Source: Ktedonobacter racemifer DSM 44963 (GTDB lineage Bacteria; Chloroflexota; Ktedonobacteria; Ktedonobacterales; Ktedonobacteraceae). Taken from it: 64,000 bases of DNA. Shown piece after piece: positions 23,389 through 31,248 of the stretch. A model generated the notes under the pieces. The model was not told where the DNA came from, ran no database searches, and was given only the letters and a program-made list of their open reading frames with translations. Position 1 is the first letter of the stretch. Every line of letters starts with the position of its first letter. The position numbers and the translations under genes are program-made. The DNA lies in NCBI RefSeq assembly GCF_000178855.1, contig NZ_ADVG01000002.1, positions 1,550,001 to 1,614,000 of the forward strand, written 5' to 3'.

Positions 23389-24774
23389 ATGCGCCGAGGA
23401 ACACTCACACTCCTCTTTTTAATCATCCTATTAGCCGCGGGCGCAGCCTACACGGTCTTCTGGCCAAACGCAGCGAGCCAGAAGGGTGGAAAGCCCTTAT
23501 ACGGTATCAACAATCCATTTACTTTTCATCAGGGCCTCGACCTGCAAGGTGGCGTACGCGTGCTGCTGAACCCCAAGCCAGGTCAGAACCCCTCTGATAA
23601 TGAGATGGCGACCGCGCGCAACCTGATCGAGCAACGTGTGAACAAGGGCCTGGGCGTAAATGAGCCAGTCGTACGCACCCAGACCACGCTCGACGGGCAG
23701 AAAAGCATCGTGGTCGAGCTGCCTGGCTACAACAGCGGCAACCAGCAGGCAGACGTCGAGTCGCTGCTGCGCACAGGCAAGCTTGAGTTCTGGGACACTG
23801 GTAGTAGCCCCATGCAAAACGATGCGCCCCTGACGGCTAACGCCGATGGCAGCACAAAGGCACTCTTCAATGGTAACGATCTCGACCCGAATTCGCTAAA
23901 TGTGCAGCAAGATCCGCAAACCAGCCAGTATGTAATCACCTTTGGCATGCGCGGTGATGCGGTAGGCCGCCTGAGCTCCTACACAGCCAAAAGCATCGGC
24001 AAGTATATGACGATTACCCTGGACAACAAGGTTATCTCGTCCGCTGTTATCCAGAGCCAGTTGCCCGGCAACGGTCAAATTTCGGGAAGCTTCACACTTG
24101 ATCAGGCCAACCAGCTTGTACAGCTCCTAAAGATTGGTGCCCTGCCCATTTCCTTCGACATTGCCAGTGAGTCGACCGTTGGCGCAACTCTTGGTCAGGA
24201 CTCAATTTACAAGAGCTTGATCGCAGGTGCCATTGGCCTGGGTATCGTTATGCTCTTCATGCTCCTGTATTACCGCCTCCCCGGCTTTCTCGCCGACGTG
24301 GCCCTGATACTCTACTCACTGTTGACCCTGGCCGTCTTTAAGATGATTGGCGTGACGATGTCGCTAGCGGGTATCGCAGGCTTTGTCCTCTCAATTGGTA
24401 TGGCCGTAGACGCGAACGTGCTCATCTTTGAACGCGTGAAGGAAGAGCTGCGCGAGGGGCGCCTCCTCGCCTCCGCCATCGACATCGGTTGGAAACGCGC
24501 CTGGCCTTCTATTCGCGACTCAAACATCTCGACCATGATCACTTGCGCCGTGCTCTACATCTTCGGTACGAACTTTGGCGCGACGATCATCGTTGGCTTC
24601 GCAACCACCCTGTTCCTGGGCGTTGTGATCAGTATGTTCACTGCCATCACCGTCACCCGCACCTTCCTGAACCTGCTGGTGCCGACCGGTGTCATCAACC
24701 ATCCAGCGCTGTTTGGGCTTCCGGGGAATGCCACCCCCAAAGCGGCCCTTGCACGCCGTAACGGCACAGTCTAG
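23389..24774 (+). CDS. secD: Protein translocase subunit SecD
   Basis: The 461-aa protein has the SecD layout. There is an N-terminal helix, then the P1 periplasmic-type domain beginning 'GLDLQGGVRVLL' and 'ARNLIEQRVNKGLGVNEPVV'. The second half holds five helices with 'ESTVGATLGQDSI' and 'GFVLSIGMAVDANVLIFERVKEEL'. The conserved Asp in the fourth helix (GMAVDANVL) is the proton-coupling residue. With SecF it uses the proton-motive force to complete SecA-driven secretion. The gene is followed after 11 bases by secF, whose ribosome site overlaps this stop codon. Confidence 0.96.
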   Translation: MRRGTLTLLFLIILLAAGAAYTVFWPNAASQKGGKPLYGINNPFTFHQGLDLQGGVRVLLNPKPGQNPSDNEMATARNLIEQRVNKGLGVNEPVVRTQTTLDGQKSIVVELPGYNSGNQQADVESLLRTGKLEFWDTGSSPMQNDAPLTANADGSTKALFNGNDLDPNSLNVQQDPQTSQYVITFGMRGDAVGRLSSYTAKSIGKYMTITLDNKVISSAVIQSQLPGNGQISGSFTLDQANQLVQLLKIGALPISFDIASESTVGATLGQDSIYKSLIAGAIGLGIVMLFMLLYYRLPGFLADVALILYSLLTLAVFKMIGVTMSLAGIAGFVLSIGMAVDANVLIFERVKEELREGRLLASAIDIGWKRAWPSIRDSNISTMITCAVLYIFGTNFGATIIVGFATTLFLGVVISMFTAITVTRTFLNLLVPTGVINHPALFGLPGNATPKAALARRNGTV

Positions 24775-24785
24775 AGGAGGATGCC

Positions 24786-26060
24786 GTGTTTAACCTGATT
24801 AAGTACCGTTTTATATTCCTGGCCGCCTCGCTACTGGTCATCGTTCCCGGCGTCATTGCTCTGCTGATGTGGGGCCTGAATGTCGGCATTGACTTCAGCG
24901 GCGGTAGTAGCGTCGATCTCCTGCCCAATAAGTCTATTCAGACGACAGCCGATGTAAAGAACATCCTTCAGCCACTCAATCTGAAGGATGTCCAGGTCAA
25001 CTTCACACAGAACCCGAAGATTCGCGCCGATCGCGTGGCCTGGATTCGCCTGACTCCGCAGATCGATAACACGGTCCTGAATACCATTAAGAGCAATGTG
25101 CAGAAACAGTTTCCAGGCGAGCAGTTGAATTTCCGCCAGGACAACTATGCCGCTTCAAATGGTAAACCTGCTTTCAGCATGGTCTCGATCTCTGGCTTCT
25201 CCAAGCTACCCGATAGCACCAAGCTGAGCCAGGCCACGACCGGTCTGAAGATCAATGACAAGACCGCAGTAACAGCAGACGCACCTGTGATTGGTAACAA
25301 CAACCAGACGCAGGCCATCTCACTGCTGACCAGCAATAAGTTCCAGTCCAATACTGGCGATATCGAGAAAGTTCAGCAGGCTTTTTACAACAAAGGCATC
25401 TATGTCCAGTTGATCGATAGCTCGACGGTTGGTGGCTCGGTCGCCGATCAGACCAAGCTCTACTCAATCTTTGCGGTCGCGGCCTCATCGCTGGCGATCC
25501 TGCTCTACCTGTGGTTCTCGTTCCGCAAGGTGAGCCGCCCATGGCGCTATGGCGCCTGCGCGATCATCGCCATGCTGCACGACGTCCTGGTGGTAGTTGG
25601 CATCTTCTCGATCCTGGGTCACTTCTTCAATATCCAGATCGATGCCCTCTTCATCACGGCACTGCTGACCGTCGTCGGTTTCTCGGTGCATGATACCATC
25701 GTGGTGTTCGACCGTATCCGCGAGAATATGATCCGCCGCACAACTGAGACCTTTGAGCAGGTGGTGAACGCCAGCCTGGTACAGACCCTGGCTCGCTCAC
25801 TCAATACCTCGCTCACCGTACTCTTTACCCTGCTGGCGCTCACGCTCTTTGGTAGCAGCACCAGCATTCATACCTTTACCCTGACGCTGCTGATCGGTAT
25901 CGCTAGCGGTACCTACTCCTCAATCTTCAATGCCAGCATGCTGCTGGTCATCTGGGAGCACGGCGAACTGGGCTTTGGCATCTTCGGCGGCAAGCGCAAA
26001 GAACAGGTTGCGCTGGCCGGTCGTCGCGAGTCACGCGAGCTTGCTCGCTCCCGCGGCTAA
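24786..26060 (+). CDS. secF: Protein translocase subunit SecF
   Basis: The 424-aa protein starts with GTG behind GAGGAGG, which overlaps the secD stop. It has the SecF motif 'VGIDFSGGSSVDLL', a long extracellular P1 domain (about 40-215) and a helix bundle with 'VGFSVHDTIVVFDRIRENM' and 'ARSLNTSLTVLFTLLALTLFG'. The P1 domain, about 175 residues, is longer than in E. coli SecF and is Asn/Gln-rich. Separate secD and secF genes, as here, are the usual Chloroflexota/Gram-negative arrangement. It ends at a palindromic terminator. Confidence 0.95.
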   Translation: MFNLIKYRFIFLAASLLVIVPGVIALLMWGLNVGIDFSGGSSVDLLPNKSIQTTADVKNILQPLNLKDVQVNFTQNPKIRADRVAWIRLTPQIDNTVLNTIKSNVQKQFPGEQLNFRQDNYAASNGKPAFSMVSISGFSKLPDSTKLSQATTGLKINDKTAVTADAPVIGNNNQTQAISLLTSNKFQSNTGDIEKVQQAFYNKGIYVQLIDSSTVGGSVADQTKLYSIFAVAASSLAILLYLWFSFRKVSRPWRYGACAIIAMLHDVLVVVGIFSILGHFFNIQIDALFITALLTVVGFSVHDTIVVFDRIRENMIRRTTETFEQVVNASLVQTLARSLNTSLTVLFTLLALTLFGSSTSIHTFTLTLLIGIASGTYSSIFNASMLLVIWEHGELGFGIFGGKRKEQVALAGRRESRELARSRG

Positions 26061-26068
26061 GAAAGCTT

Positions 26069-26122
26069 ATAACGACAAAAGAAGAGGAGCAGGTTGCCCT
26101 GCTCCTCTTCTTTTGTCGTTAT
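26069..26122 (+). terminator. Terminator of the secDF operon
   Basis: Perfect 25-nt arms (26069-26093 and 26098-26122) around TTGC; the right arm includes CTTTTGTC. It leaves 18 bases before the next gene, which contain that gene's AGGAG site. Confidence 0.78.
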
Positions 26123-26140
26123 TCTAGGAGAATAGCGACT

Positions 26141-27085
26141 ATGCTTACAGGGATTGACCATATCATTATCGGCGTTAATGACCTTGAGAAGGCTACACAA
26201 ACCTTTGAGCAGACCCTGGGGCTGCTTGCCAGTGGCGGGGGGCGCCATCCCTTTGGAGGTACCGCCAACCGCATTATCGTTATTGGGGATACCTACCTGG
26301 AGCTGATTTCGGTTGAGGAGGCGGCAGAGGCGCAACAAAGCATGCTCGACCGACTGGCAAAGGGCGATGGCTATCTCAATTTTGTTCTTGGCTCAGACGA
26401 TATCGAGGCAGATAGCCAGGCCATGAGGGCACGGGGCGTCTCCGTAAATGGTCCCAATGCTGGCGCGCTTCATAGTGCCGAGGGTCGCAGCCGAGGCTGG
26501 CAGCGTACCGACGTTGAGCGCCCAGACCTCACCCAGCACTATCCCTTCCTGATTCAGCACGATAGCACCGGCGAGGAGCGCCGCTTTCGTCTGGCTGGCT
26601 GGCAGCACCCGCCAACTCATCCATTGGGTGCGCTAAAGGTTCTGAGTACGACACTTGTCGTGGAGAATCTTGAAGAGGCCACTCGACGCTTTCAACGCAT
26701 TTATGGGCTAGAACCCTCCATCCAATTCGGCGGGGAGCATGAGGGGTGGGATGCACTCCTGGTCTCTTTCCCCCTCGCAGGGGAAGAAAACAGCGGATCG
26801 GGACATAGCTTTGAGCTGGCGATGCCACTTCCAACAAATATCGATCCAGCGAACCAGCAAGGGCGCCTCCCTGAAGTAGGTTCGCTCGCTGCTTACCTGC
26901 AACGATATGGCGAGAGCCTCTGCCGCATCACCCTGGCGGTGGCGGACCTTCCCGCCGCCATGCGCTATCTCGATGCGCACGGCGTGATTTATACAGCACA
27001 AGAGCAGCCCCACCCACTCGTCTGGATTCATCCAACACAGGCTTGCGGCGCGGCCATTGTGCTCACAGCACAGGCTGAGGCATGA
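26141..27085 (+). CDS. VOC-family (glyoxalase/dioxygenase-like) protein, two domains
   Basis: The 314-aa protein opens with 'GIDHIIIGVNDLEKATQTFEQTLGL', the first beta-alpha module of a vicinal-oxygen-chelate fold. It has a metal-type His in 'DHIIIGV' and a Glu in 'TYLELISV'. A second VOC domain begins near residue 165 ('KVLSTTLVVENLEEATRRFQRIYGL'). The length and 'GGRHPFGGTANRIIVIGDTYLELI' fit the glyoxalase-like (Glyoxalase_3) group, whose substrates are mostly unknown. It follows the secDF terminator and is expressed alone. Confidence 0.8.
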   Translation: MLTGIDHIIIGVNDLEKATQTFEQTLGLLASGGGRHPFGGTANRIIVIGDTYLELISVEEAAEAQQSMLDRLAKGDGYLNFVLGSDDIEADSQAMRARGVSVNGPNAGALHSAEGRSRGWQRTDVERPDLTQHYPFLIQHDSTGEERRFRLAGWQHPPTHPLGALKVLSTTLVVENLEEATRRFQRIYGLEPSIQFGGEHEGWDALLVSFPLAGEENSGSGHSFELAMPLPTNIDPANQQGRLPEVGSLAAYLQRYGESLCRITLAVADLPAAMRYLDAHGVIYTAQEQPHPLVWIHPTQACGAAIVLTAQAEA

Positions 27086-27118
27086 GGCAAGGATGCAATA
27101 AAATAGTACTCGGCACGA

Positions 27119-27766
27119 CTAACACTCTTGCGCATGCACTTTTAAGCGTAGTTTATGCTTGAATACCTTCTCGAAGAGGTCCGCCTTGGCATAGGCATGG
27201 ATAAGCTCCTCGTCAAGGTCGGCCAGGGGGCGTACGCGGAGATCAAGCGTCCAGATATCTTTCGTACACCCCTCTTCGTCGGCCACCAGGCCCAGTACGC
27301 GACCATCATGATTGTAATCTAACGCGTCCGCTACACGCAAGAGCGCCGCGAGCGTTGAGACGAGTTTGCGCGCCGATGGTTTAAGGGTGGCAAACTCTTC
27401 GTGTTCTTTGCTGGGCAGCGCGCGGCGATGGTAGCGCGCGATGCAGGCGATTTCGTGCCGTTCGCTCTCGCTAAATCCTGGCAAGCGCGCCGCCCTGATC
27501 AATCGATAAGAGTGCTTATGGTGTTGACGCTCTTCGACCATCATGCCCGCGTTATGCAGGAAGGCTGCCCGCTCCAGCAAGAGCCATGCATGCTCGTCCA
27601 GCTTGTGGAGAGGACGCGTCGCCTCAAATAAGGCGCGTGAAAGCCTCACTACGTAGCGTGCATGGGGCCAATCCTCGACCAGCAAGCCTCCACTCTGCAA
27701 TAGCTCTTCTTCGGTCGGGTGTGCCTGCTGCCACCAGCGCAAATCTTCGATTGAACTAGATGTCAT
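27119..27766 (-). CDS. Stand-alone HD-domain protein resembling the Ppx/GppA C-terminus
   Basis: The 215-aa protein matches the HD-like third domain of long exopolyphosphatases: 'RAAFLHNAGMMVEERQHHKHSYRLIRAARLPGFSESERHEIACIARYHRRALP'-type region (key pairs His-Asn, His-His-x-His-Ser, Tyr-His-Arg-x-Ala), then 'LAALLRVADALDYNHDGRV'. The canonical HD dipeptide is HN here, as in several Ppx proteins where the domain binds polyphosphate rather than hydrolysing. The nearby Ppx-CHAD gene lacks this domain, so the long-form exopolyphosphatase seems to be split over two genes. It is last in the three-gene minus-strand group, 137 bases after the CHAD gene. Confidence 0.78.
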   Translation of the reverse strand: MTSSSIEDLRWWQQAHPTEEELLQSGGLLVEDWPHARYVVRLSRALFEATRPLHKLDEHAWLLLERAAFLHNAGMMVEERQHHKHSYRLIRAARLPGFSESERHEIACIARYHRRALPSKEHEEFATLKPSARKLVSTLAALLRVADALDYNHDGRVLGLVADEEGCTKDIWTLDLRVRPLADLDEELIHAYAKADLFEKVFKHKLRLKVHAQEC

Positions 27767-27903
27767 GCCTCGTTACTCCTTTTGTCTCGCTGCACCATGT
27801 TGTCCCCCACAACCATAACACAGCCTTACCGTCACAGCTTGCTACTCCTACTCTATCTATACATATCAGGCCAGGCACCAGTACCTCTTCTGAAAACCTA
27901 CCC

Positions 27904-28488
27904 CTATATAGAATACAGTAATTCGCGGCGAAAATCTCGCTCTTGCAGCTGTTGCCAATGCTCGCGAAAGGCTATATAAGATTGTTCACGTTGTTTTTCA
28001 TAAGCTCGTAATAACGCCTCAAGTCCCAGGCGCTCCTCGGCCGAAGGCGCAACCTTCGGATCAGCCATATGCGCCACCAGGGCCGGTTCTATTACGGTTT
28101 TCCCTTGCGACTTCTTTTTGGCAAGCGTCGGCACCTGCGTCAAAGCAGCCTGATAGGTATTTCCACCACCCACACTCCCCAGACATAAACGCAGCAATGC
28201 AACCATGACATCATTGTCGTGTAACTCCCCTAACTCCCCCTGTATCTGCTCCACATCTTTGACCAGCGCTGCACACGCAGGCGGCAACGCGTCGGCGAAA
28301 AGTTCCAGTGTATAACGCAGACGCTTGGCCGCGATGCGCATATCGTGCAGTTCACTTGAACGATAGGGCTCACCCACGTACTTTTCCCATTGATACAGTT
28401 CGTCCAGGCGCGTCTCGATAATCTTACGCGCGTTCTCGCCTGTCGTCGCGTGCGGCTGCAAACCGTGAATAGCTCTCGCTTTAGCCAT
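27904..28488 (-). CDS. CHAD-domain protein
   Basis: The start at 28488 follows AAAGGAGGG by eight bases and overlaps the end of the Ppx-CHAD gene by eight bases, a translational-coupling layout. The 194-aa protein is a single CHAD domain: 'SSELHDMRIAAKRLRYTLELFADAL' carries the conserved His and basic residues, and 'LGELHDNDVMVALL' the second conserved His. CHAD domains are helical bundles with a basic surface that bind inorganic polyphosphate and target proteins to polyphosphate granules. Here the neighbour is an exopolyphosphatase with its own CHAD domain. Confidence 0.87.
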   Translation of the reverse strand: MAKARAIHGLQPHATTGENARKIIETRLDELYQWEKYVGEPYRSSELHDMRIAAKRLRYTLELFADALPPACAALVKDVEQIQGELGELHDNDVMVALLRLCLGSVGGGNTYQAALTQVPTLAKKKSQGKTVIEPALVAHMADPKVAPSAEERLGLEALLRAYEKQREQSYIAFREHWQQLQERDFRRELLYSI

Positions 28489-29941
28489 GACGCATTCCCT
28501 CCTTTGGCAGACAGGCATCGATCAGGCGCAAAAATTTCTGCTCATCTAAATTTTTCAGGTAGCGCGCCAGCACAAATTGGTGCTCGTCGCGATATACATG
28601 TAGACGCGCAATAAACCAGTTCAGGCCCTCTTTCTCTTCCTCTTCTGCCTCCTCCATACGCTGCTGCAATTTCTGCATCATGACGTCGGTATCGCGGGCC
28701 TGACCCAGCATATCTGCCAGTTCCCTGGTCCAGCTATAGACCTCTTTAAAAGACTTCGGCTCGCAGACATCCTCGTAGGCGTCCAGTATTGCACGCAGGC
28801 GCCGCGATGCCACGCGCATCTTATGAACGGCCTCTACATCTTCATTCTTCAATACTTCCGCACGCCACCCGCCCATCTTGCTAGCCCCCTCACTCAAGAG
28901 CCGCCTACCCGTCTCAGCGAAGGTTTCTGTTACCATCTCCGCCCCTGTGCTGGTCGACTTCTTGCTGCCCGCACTCTCTCCATGCGCTTCCAACGTCGCC
29001 AGCCAGTCGTCACCATGCCGCGCATATGCCAGGAGAACGCCCTCGCGAATGCCATGCGTGCTTATGCGAATTTCGCATAGCTGCAAGCGGGTCATCATGG
29101 CCTGAATGATCGTTGCTCCCGCGGGTAAGACTGCCGCGCGCTTCTCATCTATGCCATAGCGCCGAGCGACCTCTGCTGCCGATAACGAGCTGAGCAATCC
29201 ATCGCAACGCACAACATCCATAAAGGAGAGGCGCTGTACCTCGTCTCCAAGCTCCAGGGCGGCGCGGGCCATCTTTAACAGGGCCTTCGCGCTACCACCT
29301 GTGATAATGAGCGTCTCGGGCCTGCTTTTCTGGCGCGTTCCATTCATGTATGTCTTGAGAAACACCTGCGCAAGATCGCGCTCGTCCTCAGTTGGTGGGT
29401 CCGAAGGCATATAGCGATCATGCAGCCATCCAGAGCCAACAGGAAGAGAAGTCAGCCATTTGACTTTCCCACGCTGCGCGTTGATCAGTTCGGTGCTTCC
29501 ACCGCCCAGGTCCATAACGACGAGGGGATCAGGCGCCCCTTGCTGGCGATAATATTCGTAGCTTGCGCCATAAAAGGTCAACATCGCCTCCACCTCGCCG
29601 CCAATCACCTGCGTCTTGACGCCGACCGCTCGCTCTATCGCGTTCAGGAATTGCTGGCTATTGCGTGCTTTGCGCGTTGCCTCGGTCGCGACCACGAAGA
29701 TAGACTCTACCTGGTGCTCAACCACCAGAGCTTTATAGCGCTGGAGAATACCTATGACCTCCTCGCGCTTCTGCGGCGAGATCTCCCCATGCACATTGAC
29801 ATCCTTTCCCAGGCGCACCATCTCTTCCTCATCCACCAGGATGTCCAGAGAATCGCCCTGGCATCTCGCGATCAGTAGTTGAAGTGTATTACTCCCAATA
29901 TCGATGGCCGCTCGCACGGGGGCTGTCCTTGTCTCCTGCAT
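28481..29941 (-). CDS. Ppx/GppA exopolyphosphatase fused to a CHAD domain
   Basis: The 486-aa protein has two parts. Residues about 8-310 form the ASKHA-fold Ppx/GppA phosphatase: 'AAIDIGSNTLQLLIA' (phosphate 1), 'VATEATRKARN', 'GGEVEAMLTFYG' with the catalytic Glu, 'VMDLGGGSTEL' (phosphate 2) and 'THGIREGVLLAYA'. Residues about 350-480 form a CHAD domain: 'EAVHKMRVASRRLRAILDAYEDV' and 'MLGQARDTDVMMQKL'. The fusion should hydrolyse terminal phosphates of polyphosphate or pppGpp while docking on polyphosphate through CHAD. The HD third domain found in long Ppx enzymes is missing and is encoded separately downstream. It is first in the group. Confidence 0.88.
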   Translation of the reverse strand: MQETRTAPVRAAIDIGSNTLQLLIARCQGDSLDILVDEEEMVRLGKDVNVHGEISPQKREEVIGILQRYKALVVEHQVESIFVVATEATRKARNSQQFLNAIERAVGVKTQVIGGEVEAMLTFYGASYEYYRQQGAPDPLVVMDLGGGSTELINAQRGKVKWLTSLPVGSGWLHDRYMPSDPPTEDERDLAQVFLKTYMNGTRQKSRPETLIITGGSAKALLKMARAALELGDEVQRLSFMDVVRCDGLLSSLSAAEVARRYGIDEKRAAVLPAGATIIQAMMTRLQLCEIRISTHGIREGVLLAYARHGDDWLATLEAHGESAGSKKSTSTGAEMVTETFAETGRRLLSEGASKMGGWRAEVLKNEDVEAVHKMRVASRRLRAILDAYEDVCEPKSFKEVYSWTRELADMLGQARDTDVMMQKLQQRMEEAEEEEKEGLNWFIARLHVYRDEHQFVLARYLKNLDEQKFLRLIDACLPKEGMRHG

Positions 29942-30260
29942 CTCAATCTCCTTCTGTTTGCTTCGCCTCTCTGCACTGACACGCCTTGAGCATCTCTGCC
30001 GTTACAGCACCTATCTCTCGACGTAACCGCAAAGGGCACACTCCTCCTTACCCTGGCTTCCCACTTCTACTCGTGTAGGAAGGAGAACTCAGGCATACTA
30101 AGCAACCAGTTGGAACAATCTCTGTTATTATAGCACGAAAGTGGAGACCACTGGATAAGATACTGAACCATACGGCCAGGTGGGAAAGGTCCCCAAAGTG
30201 GGTAACGATCAACTGAGCCGCTTTTTAAGGCTAAGCCCTGAAAAATGGCTGTGAAAACTC

Positions 30261-30289
30261 TTGACAGACGAGCCTCGATCCTGTATTAT
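30261..30289 (+). promoter_or_regulatory. Promoter of the first tRNA-Leu
   Basis: Consensus TTGACA (30261-30266), 17-nt spacer and TATTAT (30284-30289), 31 bases upstream of the mature tRNA. Confidence 0.85.
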
Positions 30290-30320
30290 AGTCTTCATTC
30301 CAAGTGAACAGATCACTTCT

Positions 30321-30404
30321 GCCGAAGTGGTGAAATTGGTAGACACGCAACGTTCAGGGCGTTGTGCCTTAACTGGCATGGGGGTTCGAGTCCCCCCTTC
30401 GGCA
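30321..30404 (+). tRNA. tRNA-Leu(CAG), copy 1
   Basis: The 84-nt gene folds as a class II tRNA. Acceptor stem GCCGAAG/CTTCGGC with discriminator A, D-arm with TGGTAGAC, anticodon stem CAACG/CGTTG with loop TTCAGGG (anticodon CAG, reading CUG). It has a long variable arm (TGCCTTAACTGGCA) and the T-arm GGGGGTTCGAGTCCCCC. CCA is not encoded. The second copy 403 bases downstream differs by one base (C to T at the variable-arm tip). Confidence 0.97.
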
Positions 30405-30424
30405 CCCATACCATGGAGACGAGA

Positions 30425-30459
30425 ACGCGGTACATAGTTTCTTAAACTATGTACCGCGT
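30425..30459 (+). terminator. Terminator after the first tRNA-Leu
   Basis: ACGCGGTACATAGTTT (30425-30440) is exactly complementary to 30444-30459, followed by CTGCGTTTTGGCTTTT. Confidence 0.75.
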
Positions 30460-30472
30460 CTGCGTTTTGGCT

Positions 30473-30555
30473 TTTCGCGCCTGCGGCACTCAAGGGTAAG
30501 ATGTGTATGGATAGTTGGCGGGCTTTGCCCGCCAACTATCCATACACATCTTACC
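30473..30555. repeat. Palindrome with REP-like tail between the tRNA genes
   Basis: The tail TTTCGCGCCTGCGGCACTC (30473-30491) is followed by a near-perfect palindrome (30495-30555, about 28-nt arms, GGTAAGATGTG...CACATCTTACC). Same family as the copies at 8956, 17462, 32852 and 49481. Confidence 0.75.
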
Positions 30556-30662
30556 GAGGCTTTCCAGACAGGGTATGGAGAAAAGGATGCTACTGGAAAC
30601 GTGTCGCCTCCCTTGTAGAGTCTAGATTTTTGCAAAACTCTTAAATTGCTCTATGTAGGGGC

Positions 30663-30692
30663 TTGACAGGAGCGGGCCTGATCCTGTATTAT
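30663..30692 (+). promoter_or_regulatory. Promoter of the second tRNA-Leu
   Basis: TTGACA (30663-30668), 18-nt spacer and TATTAT (30687-30692). The sequence from GATCCTGTATTATAG to the tRNA is nearly identical to that before copy 1, so promoter and gene were duplicated together. Confidence 0.85.
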
Positions 30693-30723
30693 AGTTCTCG
30701 TTCCAAGTGAACAGATCACTTCC

Positions 30724-30807
30724 GCCGAAGTGGTGAAATTGGTAGACACGCAACGTTCAGGGCGTTGTGCCTTAATTGGCATGGGGGTTCGAGTCCCCCC
30801 TTCGGCA
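30724..30807 (+). tRNA. tRNA-Leu(CAG), copy 2
   Basis: 84 nt, identical to copy 1 except for one T in the variable-arm loop. Same anticodon CAG, and CCA not encoded. A hairpin terminator follows at once. Confidence 0.97.
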
Positions 30808-30815
30808 CTGACTAC

Positions 30816-30845
30816 GAAGGCCTCATATGAGGCCTTCTTTTTTTT
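30816..30845 (+). terminator. Intrinsic terminator after the second tRNA-Leu
   Basis: GAAGGCCTCATATGAGGCCTTC followed by eight T: a textbook Rho-independent terminator. Confidence 0.92.
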
Positions 30846-31111
30846 CCACTTTCCCCCCGCTTCATCTCAGTGCCATGTTTTTGTCGAAACCACATCCCAC
30901 TGTAGACTCAACGGGGAGTGTTACAATGTGTAAATCTGTTCTATGGCTGCTATATTGATAATAATCAAGCTTGTATACGCCGCCCTTTCGCTTCTCTAGC
31001 TTTTTGCCCCTTTGTTAAGGAATGAACAGAATTTCATACTACTTTTTGCTCCTCCCTTGCATAGGCCACAAGGTGCGCTATCTTGCTTGCTTCATTACAA
31101 ATACATGAAAA

Positions 31112-31168
31112 ATGGCTTGTATGGCCATATAAGCCATAATTGACATGCTATATCCATAAATGTACAAT
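31112..31168 (+). promoter_or_regulatory. Operator-like palindrome abutting a consensus promoter
   Basis: The 26-bp inverted repeat ATGGCTTGTATGG/CCATATAAGCCAT (31112-31137, one mismatch) ends two bases before TTGACA (31140-31145). A 17-nt spacer and TACAAT (31163-31168) follow. It drives the zinc-ribbon membrane-protein gene at 31249, leaving a ~75-nt leader. The region 30846-31111 is AT-rich with no other feature. Confidence 0.65.
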
Positions 31169-31248
31169 GTCGCCTGAATAGATATAGTATTGCTCATGCG
31201 ATCTATCAGGGACACATCTCTGTGCAATGTAGAAGAGGAGGATCACGC

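Noticed and set aside
30209..30535. Minus-strand ORF of 108 aa across the first tRNA-Leu
   Set aside because: It runs antisense through the tRNA, a terminator and a palindrome and has no ribosome site.
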